Position numbers and translations under genes: made by a program
Part shown: positions 43,715 to 56,500 of the stretch, piece after piece
How positions within the stretch are numbered: position 1 is the first letter of the stretch
How the letters are laid out: each line of letters begins with the position of its first letter
From: Actinomortierella ambigua
Taxonomy: Eukaryota; Mortierellomycota; Mortierellomycetes; Mortierellales; Mortierellaceae
DNA length: 56,557 nt
Direction: 5' to 3'
Assembly (NCBI GenBank): GCA_016098155.1
Contig: JAAAJB010000135.1
Coordinates: forward strand, 7,245-63,801
The notes under the pieces: model-generated
What the model was told of the DNA's origin: nothing
Databases searched by the model: none
What the model saw: the letters and a program-made list of their open reading frames with translations, nothing else

Positions 43715-46700
43715 TCAGCTCTCGCGCGCCAACATTGCTGCACGAACAAATCCCTGCACATAGTCCGCCGACTGGATCGCCTCCAGTGTTCGAACCGCAT
43801 ATCGGAACCTATTTGTAATGAGGAAGGGTGAGGGGGGAAGGAAGGAAAGGAAAGGAGTTGCGGACAAAAAAATATGTGGATTGGTTAGACACATCACGTC
43901 TTTTTTTTTTCAACTCAAGAAAAAAATAAAAAAAAGGTACGAATGACAACCACGTCCGTCATTCTCTCACCATTCACGCTCAGACACAATGCCAGGCCGA
44001 TTTCGACTGCCGAGCGCTGGTCCGCCCAAGGGCCGCATCGACAACGACAGCACCTTGTTGCGGAGCCCACGCGCCCACAGTCGCCACGGTTCCTGATCCT
44101 CCGTCATCTTGGCAAACACATCCCGTGTCGACGAGCCCACTCCGAGCTGCATATTCATCTTGCTCTGGGCCGAGGCAAACTGCATTCCTGCTGCTGCCAT
44201 GGCAGAATCTGTTGTTGCTGTCGTCGTCGTCGTCAAGGAGTTGTCAAGAGCCCCTTGAAAGATATCACCTCCAGTCAGCGCAATATGGCGTGCCGAAGAG
44301 TGTCTGTACATGGCTCCATGAGGAGATGCCGACGATACCGACGATGACAAGGAAGAGGAAGAAGAAGAGGAAGATCGAGGGTGATGGTCTTTGCCGCCTT
44401 TGCTGCTGCCATTGTTGTTGTTGTTGTTGTTGTTACTACTATTGCCACTGTTGCCGTTTCCATTGCCCTTGCTGCTAATGTTTGCTTTGCGGGGGGGCCC
44501 CTGCACAGGGACCCCATTGGGCTTTGTCGCAGGCATGACAGACGTGGCGTCACACAAGGCAGCATCAAATGGCAGCTGCACATAGTTAAAGTCGGCGGGA
44601 TTCAATCGTGTTGCCTCACTGCCTCCCTCTGCCACCGGCATCTTTGCACTGTCCTCGTTTTTTCCATCGACCTTTTCATCCTTTGGAACAAAGCATCGCT
44701 CAAACCGAGTGAATATCGAGCCCATGTTTAATCCGCCTTGCAAAGAAAAATCAATAGAAAAAAGGTGAGGAAGAGAAATACAAGTTACAGTTAGAACACC
44801 AGAATAATCTCGCAAGTTGCCGTCACATGAGGTATAAAAAGATGTCGATACATACCAAACTGACGCAGATTCGTATTCTCGTACAGCTTTGAAAGTCGTT
44901 CGACAACCAGGCGATACTGCGGGAGGTAGTTGAACTTTGCCACAGGCAACTTGTTTGTCACCATGACTATGATAGACAAGATGGAAGAAAGAAAGAAAGA
45001 AAAGAGCGCTTGTAAGAGTCCCTCCTGACGAATAGTTTTTTTTCCCCCTTTCTGATATCAACACAGAGAATAAAAAATCAAGAGTCAACAACATACTGAT
45101 ATCTGCACACCAGTCGCCGATCCCATTCATCCCCTGTGCCGATGCTTGAGCTCCCGCATTCGGCTGCCCTGCCGCTGTGATAGATCCATGACCAGCTGCT
45201 CCGTGATGCTGCTGCTGCTGCTGTTGCTGCGACAGGGCCTTCAAGCACAAATCGACGCGGCACAGCAAACGGTAGGTCTCCGTGTCGACACACTCCTCCG
45301 TCATCAAGACCACCACATTGCACACGGAAAACAAAAACGTTGCCACAATCAGCGCTTGCTGATCCATCCAAATGTCTGCTGGTACGCCCTCTGGGACCTG
45401 ATCGTCTTTCAGAGCTGCCTCCAAACTTGACGTCGAATAAATTGGCTACGGAAAAAAAATATGATCATCCACGAGAAGCGACAAACGTGCTGGTTAATAC
45501 TCTTCGTTATGCTTAAAGCACTGTGCATGAGAATCAGACCTGTCAAACCAATAACCAGAGACAAAATAAAAAAAAAAATTAGAATAAAATCAAGCTTACC
45601 TCGGTATCCAAGAGGATGACACGCTCCGAAGTGATGTACATGTCAATCCCAACTGTCTGATGGCTAGCAGAGGCGGCCATGAGACGTGTTTGTTTATGAA
45701 ACACGCCGCATTTTCCTGCAAACGACGACAGCAACGTCGACTTTCCAACACCTTGGCCACCCAACACGCCCACAACAAAATGACCCGGGTGATCTGACAG
45801 CCACTATTGTTGTTGTTTTTTTTTCACACATGTAAAATAAGAGTATTAATAATAATATGAACGTCGATAATGAATTGCGGACGAAAATCCTCTCATCTTC
45901 TCCTCTTTCACCATTCCTCTGACTCTTCCTTTTCCACTTCTTTTTTTCTTTACCTGGTCAACACCCTCCGCAATCCTGCCATTCTCATGCATAAACTTGA
46001 CAGAGCTACTTCCCATCGCCGGTGGGATCAGAATCGTCTGCGTCTGTCCATGTCCTGACGCCGCCGCCGCCGCCGCCGTCGCCGCAGGCACCGGTGGAAG
46101 AAGAGGCGTAGTAGGTCCTGCGACACCAACACTGCCGCTCGCTGCATTCGACCGCGCCAGTCCTCCTCCTGTTCCTCCCCCACTTGCAGAATGCGGATGC
46201 CCAGCCCCCATCCCCATTCCAGACAACATGCGCAGATCCTGTAGTCCTCCACCAGCAGAGTTGGCTCGCCCTCCTCCTCCTCCTCCGGCACTGTTGTTGA
46301 CACCTCCATCACGGCTATGGTACTGGTATCCCTGCTGTCCCTGTTGCTGTTGCTGTGATCCAGATGCAGTCGGGACCGGAGGTTGCAACGGCGTCAATGC
46401 TGACGAGGATGTGCTACCTTGCCCCTGCCCTTGCCATGAATAAACCGTCCGTCCAGCCGGCGGTGGAGGTCTTTTTGCTGCCGTCATGGCTACCCCCTTG
46501 CCTCCGCCGTAGAGTCCCGCCGACGATGAGGTCGACATTGCTGCTCCGGCTGCTGCGATGGCAGCACCTGCCGGGGCTGACATAGGTGGAGCCGGTGCTG
46601 ATGGTGATGGTGGTGGTAGTGGTGGAAGGGGTCCTGCAAATGGATCCGAGTAGTCGTAATCAGCGTATCGTCCCTTGCCAACACCGCCACTGCTACTGTT

Positions 46701-48158
46701 GTTGTTGTTGTTGTTGTTACTATTGCCACCACCATTCATATGGTGTCCTGATCGACGATCGTTTGCAGTGGACCCACCGTTGGAATGCGAGTGCGCACCA
46801 CCACCACCACCGCCTGAAAGCTCCGCATAGCCCATCATCATCATCAGATTGGAGGAGGAGGTAGACGGAGAAATAGGAGGAGGGGCGACTGGCGCTGGAG
46901 GAAGAGAGGGAGGAGCAGCGGCAGTCGTCGGTGACGCGAGTGGGGGGAAGACTTGTCGTTGGAAGCTATTCGGATCGACCACGACACGATGCAGCATCTG
47001 TTGTTGTTGTTGTTGTTGTTGTTGGTGTTGTAGCTGTTGGTGCAGCTGTGGCTGCTGGTGCTGCTGAAGTTGAAGCAGCTGCTGCTGTTGAGGCTGTGGG
47101 TGTTGGGAGGGGACCAACAGGATCTGGACAGGGTCGTTCAAAGTCTCTTCAATCTCCCGACCATGCTGTGCGCGGGACCGTTGCCGACGACTACGCTCGC
47201 GACGCTCGCGTCGAGACTTTTCCTTGCCGCCAAACCCGCCACCACCACCACCACCTCCTCCGCCGCCGCCGTTGTCGTCGTCGTCAACATCGTAACGACG
47301 CTGCTGTTGCTGTTGTTGCTGTTGATGTTGCAGATTAGCATTGTTTCCTCGGCCTGGATGGGCCCCTCCTGGAGACGACGATGACGATAACGAGGCTGAA
47401 TCGGGGTTGGCTCGCGTTGCACGCCTGTCTCGTGAATAGTTGCCTACTCGTTATGAGGGGAGAGAGAGAGAGAGAGAGAAAAAAGGTCATGAGAATCAAA
47501 AACGAAAAACCAAAACATTATGAGGAGAGCATCGTACTATCTTCAGAAACACGAAGGATGTAAAACCGGCCCCATCATCATCCTATGTATGAGCCTTTTT
47601 TCTTCCTTCTCGAGGAGGGGGGGGAAGAGGGGTTTGTCTGTGTGTTATATGTGTGTGAATGTTGTATGTGCATGTGTACGTGCGTGCGTCTGTGTTCCTC
47701 TTACCATCTGCGACAGTCGATGAGACAGCGTGTCCGGACGAAGCGTTGTTGGTCTGAGCTGCGGACGCATGTCCCGAAGTCGATGCAGTAGTCAAGTTGG
47801 ACGAGCCGCTGCGAGTCAACACTTTGATGCTTCCTCCTCCTCCTCCTGTTGTTGTTGTTGTTGTTGTTGAGGATGTGGATGTTGAGCCTCCCCCTACTGC
47901 GGCAACAGAGGTGGTAGAGCCATTGCTGTCTGTTGCACCACCACCGCCGCCACGGCGACGTTGAGAGCCATTGCCGCTGCCTTGACGCCAGTTGGATCCC
48001 TTGTCGTTCCTGTCCTTGTCACGACTGCTCCCACCAGTGTGTCTGGGTCCTCCTATGCTTGACGACGAGTTGTTGGTTGGTACGTCTCCTGGTCCTCCAC
48101 CACCTCCACTGATGGCATCGCCTGATGTCTTGGCATGTCGCTCTCGTGCGGATTGCAT
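43715..48158 (-). CDS. SMG9: SMG9, nonsense-mediated mRNA decay factor
   Basis: Seven exons, 48158-47705, 47443-45954, 45803-45600, 45445-45097, 44966-44856, 44736-43971 and 43808-43715, give 1,155 residues, over twice the animal protein (about 520). SMG9 with SMG8 controls the SMG1 kinase that phosphorylates UPF1. The first ~650 residues are low complexity (Gly, Ser, Asn, Gln, Pro runs, an RE/RR-rich patch). The G-like domain follows: P-loop GGQGVGKST (Lys669), HQTVGIDMYITSERVILLDTE, DQQALIVATFLFSVCNVVVL and TNKLPVAKFN. A Ser/Asn-rich insert separates the strands, and the end SEREWFRYAVRTLEAI matches the family's last helix. ATG 48158 was chosen because upstream frame is T-rich leader. Intron phases are consistent throughout. 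Confidence 0.9.
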
Positions 48159-48799
48159 CACCTTTTCCCGCCCCCCAAAAAAGAGTAAAAGCAAAAAGTA
48201 AAAGAAAAAAAAATAAACCAAGTAGGGCTACCTTGGGGTATGCTGAGCACAGTCCTTTTTTTTCGCTGTCCGGTTTTTTTTTTCTCTTTTGCTCTCACTC
48301 TTTACACGCACTCTCGTACACTCTCTTCTCTTTGTTCGCACTAGGGCGAGGTGGCGGGAGGGGGTCCTGTTGCTCGGACTATTATCTTTTTTGGTTGGTT
48401 CTTGTTTCTTGGTGGATGGTGTGATGCAAGTCTTTGTGGACGGTGTTGAATGGAGAAAAAAAAGGGTAAAATCGAATTTGAATGAAAGTTGGAGAGAGAG
48501 AAAAAACGAATTGGAGGGAGTGTGAAACTTTGACCGTTCCTGGAAAAAAAAAATGTACACACACACGCACACTTAAAATAATATAAATTGTTCAGGGTTG
48601 TTATTGTTGTTCAACAAATATCCACTCGCATGTAATGTTATGTAGACATATATATGATTGTATACTCTCCAGATCACAAGAGTGTGCCCCAGAGTGGGAC
48701 AATGGTGTCTATGCCAACATGGACATACAACATCATCACCCTTTATTCTTTTCCATCTTCCTTTCCCCTCCATCTTCTTGGTGTGTCCCCCCTCCCTCC
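48159..48799. other. intergenic between SMG9 and the hydrolase gene
   Basis: Upstream of the SMG9 start and downstream of the next minus-strand gene. T-rich tracts at 48250-48290 and 48550. No gene recognised. Confidence 0.6.
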
Positions 48800-50867
48800 C
48801 TAAATGGCCACAGTGGCCTTGCGACGCATCACCGTGGTCGCGCCCTGCTCCAGCAGATGCTGGCCCTCACCGCCAACGCGGGGCTGGTTGGCGAGCGTAC
48901 AGGGCAGCTTTCCATGCGAGTCCTTCAGGGACCGGACATCGGCCTCAAACATGGCGCAGCAGTACTCGGCCAAGGGGCGCGTGCACCAACGGGTCGGGCT
49001 CCAAAACCCTTCAAACCAGCCGAGGTGGCCACCACGCGACGTGGTGGCGAGCAACCCAAACGGGTTTTCCTTGATCTCGTCCCGCGCAATGCATTGCTCG
49101 ATCGCAATCGGATCGTCCTCCGCACTCAGGCACAGGAACGGCCGACGAATGTCCAGGATCCGCTGGCACGACGACGCCATCCGGTAGTACTCGTGCACCG
49201 TCCGGTACTTGAACACGCGACGCGTCACCCGCTCGTCAAAGTCCCGGATCGACTTGCCCGCAGCGACCTCGTCCAGGTCAATGTAATCCACCGACTTGAA
49301 CAGGTGCGCGTGTTGGAAGAACAGTCGCTTCAGGTTGCCGCCCATCGTCGGCGAGTAGATGTGCTTGCCCATCCATCCGCGCTCCATGTTGACGCAAGTT
49401 CTATTGGAAAAAAAAGGGGGGGGGGGAGAAAAGAGAGGGAGAGAGAGAAAGAAGTAAAGTGTAGAGAGGAACCGAGAAACAGGGAATGAAAGATAAACCC
49501 ATACAATTAGCAATCTAAATCCGTAACGCTCCCTTCATCTCTCTCGCTCTCTCTTTCTCTCCTATTTTTTTTCATCCGCTATGGGACTCTTTGCTGACTT
49601 ACCCCATGAGATCAAAAGGGTTACCGACAGACATGGCGCCCATAAACTCACAGTCCTCGCCCTCCTCGCCCATAAAGTTCATCAGCACGTTCGACCCCAA
49701 GCTGAACCCAATCGACATGAGCTTGGCATCCGGCAGCTGCTGCCGGATATGCTTGACCGCCTGCCGCAAATCATCCGTCCACGATCCACAGTACAGCTGC
49801 GGCGTCGTCAGTGGCGTGTTGGCGCATGCTCGCGCGTTAAAGACAATGCATCGGTAGCCGTGCTTCTCGTTCAGCACCTCCACCAGATGCCGGATGTAGG
49901 CCTCGTACGATCCGCCTGTCAGGCCATGCAGAATCACCAGCGTCGGAACATCCGTCTTGGGCTGCTTCTTCAGCGACGGGGACCAGTCAATCGACACTTG
50001 ACCACCATCAGGCAGCTGCAGCAGCTCTCTAGAAGGAGAAGAGGAAAGAAATGTTGCATAAGAAGAGAGAAGAGAGTGGGAGAAAGAGAAAGAGCGAGAG
50101 ATATGCGAATGGGTTAGCACATGTTTTGCGGGAAAGATCGAGTAACCCCAATGACGCATGCTTCGAGTGGGAGGATTGTGCAAAGAGATACATGGAAAAG
50201 TCATGCAGCTTATCCAATTACTTCACCATTGCTCAGGAACACAAGGAAAAAAAAGCACCGAGATGGTGCATCCCCCCCTCCCTTCGGACTGGAGTGTCCT
50301 CTTTCAAGCCCTTCTTCTCAACTAAAGCGGCCCACAACAAAAAAAAAAAAGAGCTAGATATTGCTCACAAAGGGGAAAAAACCTTTTGTCTTCCCGTTTG
50401 TACTACAACAGGGGCCACATTTCGCTACAGGATCGGGGAACTTGAAGGGTTTCTTCTCACACACTTTGCTTAGGGTAGCGAGAATGTGTTTGGATGTGAG
50501 AACTTTGATGAGGTGCACTCCTTGAACCCTGTGTGGAATTTCACTGTACCCTTTTTCTTTCTCTTATGCAGTCTCGACCGTTTCCCATGGGTGAGGTGAG
50601 GATGTTCCTTCTCCCCCCCTTTTCCTTCCTTCCTTGACGCACCCCTTGCCCCTCCCAACCACATCTTTACGGAAACATGTGCATGGTGGAAGAATAAAGT
50701 GCTCCCCAAGAACTGGACCACAACGCCGTAAAATGAAGCCCACCATCAGCACTGTTCAACCCACTCATTGGTTAGTTGACATGGTGTGCTTCTCTCTCTC
50801 TCTATCTGCTCTCTACCTCCGAGTACACACAACACCATACAATAGAAATGTGACCAGACCAATATTA

Positions 50868-50908
<41 letters not shown>

Positions 50909-51420
50909 ACTCACCTCTCGTAAGGAACCTGGTACTTTCTCGAAAAGGTCTTGTAAGCAGCATACGCCGTCTGCAAATGTCCATTCGCCATCCACAGCGT
51001 CGGCCAAAAGACGCTCTGCGGGCCTGCAGTCCGCAACGAAGGACACTTGCGCTTCACATAGTCGATCAACCACTCCTGCTTCACCTTCTTCGTCGCCGGG
51101 TCATACACGTCAATCATGGCCCCTCGCTCCCCCGTCCGCTTGTTCACCTGTGCGTGGTGGGTCAGCTTGACCGGCGATCGCGTGTACCACCGCAGCAGCA
51201 CCATCCCGCCGATCAGCGTCGTCGACAGCACCGCTAGCGAGACAATCGCCGTCGAGGGGATCGAGGCATGCAGCACACTACCATTGCCGTTGCCGCTGCT
51301 GCTGCTGTTGTCTCCAGCGGTCGAGCGAACGTTGCCGAAAACTGTCTCGGTCTGAATCAGTCGGTGCAATGGGTCCCATACAGGGTGGCTCCCAAGAATG
51401 AACGACGAGAGTGTGTCCAT
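48800..51420 (-). CDS. EMB8/YheT-family alpha/beta hydrolase (ABHD1/3-like)
   Basis: Three exons, 51420-50915, 50028-49603 and 49400-48800, give 510 residues. A membrane anchor at about 57-78 (STAIVSLAVLSTTLIGGMVL) precedes an extracytosolic or lumenal/cytosolic hydrolase domain. It opens with FWPTLWMANGHLQTAYAA, the family N-terminal signature. The catalytic triad is Ser278 (IGFSLGSN), Asp406 or 407 (LSAEDDPIAI) and His436 (SRGGHLGWFEG); the oxyanion region is VILHGLTGGS. Yeast relatives (Eht1, Eeb1, Ymr210w) and animal ABHD1/3 are lipid or ester hydrolases and acyltransferases, so a role in lipid or medium-chain ester metabolism is likely but not shown. Intron 1 (886 nt) carries an (AC)n microsatellite near its 5' end; intron 2 is ordinary. 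The C-terminus ends TVMRRKATVAI. Confidence 0.92.
50871..50904. repeat. (AC)n microsatellite in intron 1 of the hydrolase gene
   Basis: About 16 AC units just inside the donor (GTGAGT at 50914 downwards) of the first intron of the minus-strand gene. Confidence 0.9.
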
Positions 51421-52057
51421 GGAATGAGAATGACAAAAAAGGTGTGAATGAGGAAAGAAAAGAAGAGGAGGAGTTGGGGTATCTGGAGAAAAAAAGAGGA
51501 AAGAAAGAAGATAGGGAACAAATAAATACCAATTGTTCCTCAGGATCAAGTCAAACCTTCTCCTCTTAGACCGTTATCAGCGCCACCGACGACAAAGACC
51601 GAAGGGCTGACTGATGGGATCAAAAAAAAAGTGATCGAGTGGGGGTCTCGAGCCTTGTCGGAACTTGGATGTCTCCCACAACACGATCTACCCATATGTT
51701 TGTACATATTCCTGTCAAAACTCCTCCCCCCAACGCTTCTCTGTCCCCCTTGGACCCCGAAAAATGGAAGATAAATCACCCAGATATAAACCTGCTCCGT
51801 GCACTGTGCTTGCGCTGCTTTAATCGTAATTTGGACATGACATTCGTGACAAGGGGGTTTTTCTACTAATACACGGGGGTACACGGGGAAAGAGCAAAGG
51901 ACACTAGGTGCTTCACCCAATGCAGTCAGGTGAAAGGTGTAGGCGCAGGTATGGGGTCATTAGTGACTACATTGGGTGCAGAGAAAGGACAGGGAAAGGA
52001 CAGGAAAGGGCTTGCTTCTTCGAATAAAGAAAACCATGTGTACACACACACGCCTGG
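51421..52057. other. intergenic between the hydrolase and GNAT genes
   Basis: Upstream of the hydrolase ATG and downstream of the GNAT stop. No gene or recognisable element was seen. Confidence 0.55.
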
Positions 52058-53658
52058 TTACTGTTGGCTCTGTCCTTCATCTTGTGCCTCATCAAAGTCC
52101 TGGCTCTGGCTCTGGCTCTGGCTGGCGCTTTGGCTTTCCTGTTGACTCAAGTCGGGACTCTGCTGGCTTAGATCGGGACTCTGCTGGCTGGAATCTGGCG
52201 TTTCGTTCTGGGTCTCGGTCTGGGCCTGGCTCTGGCTCGCACTCTGGGTCTGCTGCTGGCTCTGGTTTTGGTTCTGCTTCTGCTTTTGCTTCTGCTTTTG
52301 CTTTTGCTTTTGCTTCTGGTTCGGCTCCTGGTTCTGGCCCTGATTTTGGCCCTGGTTCTGGCCCTGGGAAGAGGCGCCGACACGTGTGAACCCTTGTCCA
52401 TTAAAGACCATGCCGCTCTCATAGTCGTCAACGACATTCTTGGTCGCCACACGCTTGCGCATGATGACGCCAAAGTCATCTTCCTGGACCGGCCACTCCT
52501 TGCACTCGCGGAACCCCCAACGACGATAGACAGGCACGACAGGGCCCAATGCATACAGCAAAATGTCCTTGCCACGCTTCTCTGCCAGATCAGTGAGGCG
52601 CTCCATCATAAACGAGCCAATGCCAAGTCCCAGCATATGGTGTGAGACACAAATCTTATCCACGTAGATATACGACCGCATAAAGATAAACTGTGTCACC
52701 GCATGCACCACATTCACATCGACGCCATTCTCGCCCAGCTCGTTCGAAAGGAACATTTCGATCGTGAACCCATCGTCCAGACTGGCATCCAACGACAGGT
52801 CCATGTAGTACTGATGGAAGCTACAATTGACCAGATTGCTCGCATGATTAAACACCACCCGTTGTGCCGCCTCATATTGCAACGCCATCTCGGACTGCAC
52901 CGTAAAGCAAAAGCCTCGGATGTGCGGTCGCTTTGGGTCGCTCACCACGTCTGGGTAGTAGATGACCCCCGTTTCTTGAGCCATACCCTTCTCATTCCAC
53001 CGCGTCAACATCGCCATCCTCCGATCCGGCAGCTTTTGCGACTTGTCCCAATCCAGCTCTGGGCAGTACTCTGAGCAAATTGACAAGTAGTTGCCCAAAT
53101 TGAGCTTGGGGTTGCCATATCCACAGATTTGAACTAGTAGAGAAATGAGAGAACGACTTTTTTGATTAGTGGGGGTAGGTAAAGGAGGGTGGGTGGGGAG
53201 GGGGAGAGCAGCAATTACAACGACATGAACAGCCATCAACACCATCATCATCATCACCATCGCCATCAACAATGACAATATCATGATCAGTAACAACAAC
53301 AAAACTTGTTTCCCTTCAAAACTTACGCTTGCGGTTCTTGAACACGGATGCCTCGCGAGCCAGTTTGGTGGATGAAATGTACTTTTCAACACGCTTTTGG
53401 CGCCAGTTCTCGTCGCGATCCTTCCAGGGTACAAAGTCGAGTGAGACTTCCGACTCTCGTCGGCCCTTGTACATCTTGCGGCGTCGTTCCTCTGCGATGC
53501 GTGCGTGTTGGTTGGGTGTTCGCAGTATGACATCGGTGTTGTCGCTTCGCATTGGCCGTGGTCGCAAGTTGTGTCGAGGAATGAATGGCGAGGCGTCCTT
53601 TGAGAGTTGAAGATGATGATGCTGTTGCCGTGGATACTGTTGTTGCTGGAATTGTTGA

Positions 53659-53705
<47 letters not shown>

Positions 53706-54683
53706 TTGTTGTTGTTGTTGTTGCTGTTGCTGTTGTTGTTGCCGTGATGAAGACGCCGCAGGGTCCCCTACCGTGATTGTCGGTTGTTGCGCTGTTACAG
53801 CTGCCGACATTCTACGCGTTGTTCTAGATGCCTGGGGTAGTGATACTGATGAAAGCGAATCCATCCATATGATAAGCAAATTAGTAACTCGGAAAGTAAC
53901 GAGAAACAGGCACGTTCAAAAAAAACATAAACAAAAGACCGTTAAACGACACTTTACATCCTCGGGATTTCATAACCACTTGCTCGCGCAACTTCCGCTT
54001 CTCCTTGTGGTAGTCCTTTGCCATTTCATCCTTCTTGAGACTCTTGTATGCCTCTGAGCTGATGATCTTGCAGCCCACACCGCCCTTAAACTGCAGTCTC
54101 CGCTTCAGCTTGTCTGTCTGGATCCGTCGTGGCGATAGGGCGTGGACTGGATCGTCATTGTGGAATGATTGGATACTCGATCCGCCAGGGGTGTTGATGA
54201 TATTGCCTAGATGAGGAAGGATTATATTTAGGAGAAAATAAAAAGGCCAAAAAGTCAGAAAGGAAGGAGAAACATGGTGTGTTCAAGAGGCCAGAGGAGG
54301 AGAAGGGAGTTTTTCATTTTTGTGGTTGAAGGCCATACCTGCTCTTATTTGGTTAAAGACACGTTGCTGCAGTCGACTACTTCGTCGGAGGTTGTCCTTG
54401 GGCATCCCAAACGGGGTTGAAGGCACAACGCCATCCTCGCCTAACCATACAGGAAGAAGAAATGAGAAAGATGGAGAGGAAACAAGAACCACGTTAAAAC
54501 ATGTCAGTTATAACGGTTTCAATTGCCCATTTTTTTTCAGCCCCAAACACGGAGGAGTCGATTCATTATTTTGTGTGGAGTAGACTAACCTGGGCGGGGT
54601 CGCCTCCAAGCCATGGGTCGACGTCGTCCATTTGAACCCTCATCCTCCGAGGATGACGCTGTGATGTGCCCCGAGCTCCGCAT
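52058..54683 (-). CDS. GNAT-fold acetyltransferase-like protein with poly-Q and QK repeats
   Basis: Five exons, 54683-54590, 54440-54339, 54206-53958, 53845-53327 and 53133-52058, give 679 residues. The N-terminal 320 residues are mostly disordered: an acidic/Arg start (SSSEDEGSNGRRRP), SPRR and TPGG motifs, a basic helical segment (KDEMAKDYHKEKRKLREQV), then a glutamine tract of about 30 residues near 185-220. A globular part follows at about 322-545. It contains GNAT motif A-like VDKICVSHHMLGLGIGSF (479-496; the acetyl-CoA loop would be LGLGIG) and YRRWGF (524-529), the usual end strand. The C-terminal 130 residues are QN, QK and SQ repeats. I know no named orthologue. The position beside SPT3 and basic/acidic disordered regions suggest a nuclear role, but that is inference. 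Confidence 0.7.
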
Positions 54684-56295
54684 CTAGTTTGGGGTGCTAG
54701 ATATTGTTATTTGTCAATGAGATGATATCGATAGGCGCAACGCGATGTGAGTATCCAATTTGTGTGTGTGTGTATGTTTTGGTTTCTTTTTGTTGCCATG
54801 AGCCATGACTAATATCCCAAGGCTTGTACTGTGGGGACGTCGCCTCTCTAAGATATGATGGGTCCCTCCCGCCTTGGATATGCACCACGTCGCTGGGTGT
54901 ACGCGGTACGGCGTTGTTCGGAACATCCCTGGGTATTGTTGCGGGAAAGGAAAGCGAAACCACTTTTTTTTTTTTCCACTTTGACCCTGGGAAATGCGTG
55001 GCACGCTCCCACAGGGGCCCACTGCTATTGTTTTTCCCGCCTATCTCGGAGCAGTCGAGGCGTGTGTGCCACATACACACGCTAGCGTGGATATAGATTC
55101 ATGTTTACACATGAGTGGAATGAAAAAGGTCATGGAGGACGAGTGTGGGTTGGGGTGATTACCTTTGCCCTGGTGGGAAAGGGGCAAGTTGAATGCGGGA
55201 GAAGGAAGAGAGGACTAGGTCAATGGAAAGCTGCTTTGATGGGATAGGACAGGATACAGGATAGGACGGGAGAGGATAGGAGAAGAGAGGAGATGGAAGG
55301 AGGAGGTGGTGGTGGTGTCTTTGTCAGGAAAGCAGAGAAGAAATGAGCCAGCTCTTTCTTAATGACAGGAGAGAATGAATGAATGAATGAATGAATGGAT
55401 GGATGGAGGGCAGGAAGAGAGACAAGAGAGAATGTGTGTGCTGTGAGTTGAGGAGAGTGTTGTTGTCCAATGAATGAATGAATGAATGGGGGGAGTGATA
55501 ATTATTCTCTTTTCTCACAGGGTCTGAAAAGAAAGAGAAGAACGAGTGCGCAGGAGTGATACGGTATTGATGATATGATACGATCATTTCTTGGCTTTGT
55601 TCCCACCTTTTTTTTTTCTTTGCCACCACTCTCCAGGGGACACCGTGACGGCACATGACAACCTGGGGTTCAACAGTTTATCTGCACCCACATACCCCAC
55701 ACCCCTATACAGTCTCGGTAACACGCTACCGCCATATCGCACTCTTTCTTCTTCATCACCATCTTCTTCCTCTTTGTTGTGGCGAGGAGGAGGAGAAGAA
55801 TGCACACACATTGTATCTCCCCCCCCCCCCCCGCCTCTCCTCTCCTGCTCCCTTTCTCGCAGACAGAAAGACAATAATAGGGGGCAGAGGCAAGTAAAAC
55901 GGACCAAAGAGAATAAAGAGAATAAAGATACCAAGCAAGCAGAACAAGCAGGTGTATATCTCGAGAAAGTGTTGGCATGCATGTCGGGTCAGTAGACAGG
56001 ATCCTTTTTAAAAAAAAAAAAAAAAAGGCTCCGTGCACGTTCGAGGCTAAACTCAAATCGATCAGACATTCCATTACGAGGTCCATCCCGCATAGCGCAA
56101 TACATCTCCGCCCGTGTCTGTCTGTCTGTCTGTTCACTGTCAACTTTCGGTCCATGCACATTCGCCGCACTCACTCATAGAATGGCTGTATGAAAAACAA
56201 CACACCGCCACATGTATATACCTGCATCCTATGCCACTAGGACCTACTACCACTTTTATTCACACATACTCATTCCCTTCTTCTCTCCAATGTAG
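54684..56295. other. region between the GNAT start and the SPT3 exon
   Basis: Contains the GNAT promoter and presumably SPT3's promoter and first exon, which I could not place confidently. Candidate first codons with a phase-0 donor exist (for example ATG 55112, MSGMKK, but its donor would be a weak GTCATG). Repeats include (GAAT)n at 55375-55395 and 55471-55488, poly-C at 55819-55832 and poly-A at 56010-56028. Confidence 0.5.
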
Positions 56296-56436
56296 GACAA
56301 GGACAAGGAGAAATCGCGGTACAGGTACCAGACCGAGATTCAGCAAATGATGTTTGTCTTTGGCGAGGTCTCTGATGCCATCCCAGAGACCACCATGCTT
56401 ATCGAGGACATTGTGCGCTCTCAAGTCATAGAGATT
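56296..56436 (+). CDS. SPT3: SAGA complex subunit SPT3 (TAF13-like histone fold), internal exon; gene continues past the window
   Basis: The exon starts after TGTAG and reads DKDKEKSRYRYQTEIQQMMF, VFGEVSDAIPETTMLIEDIV and RSQVIEI before the donor GTAAGG. This is the N-terminal histone-fold start of Spt3, where YRYQ-x-EIQQMM-x-VFGE and ETT-x-LIEDIVR are diagnostic. Spt3 in SAGA delivers TBP to promoters. An in-frame stop directly upstream (TAG) proves that an upstream exon carries the start codon. Phase 0 at both ends. The remainder lies beyond 56557. Confidence 0.88.
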
Positions 56437-56500
56437 GTAAGGTGCCCCAATCCCCATTCTCTCTCTTCTCATGTCGAAACACTCTCTCATATGACGAATA

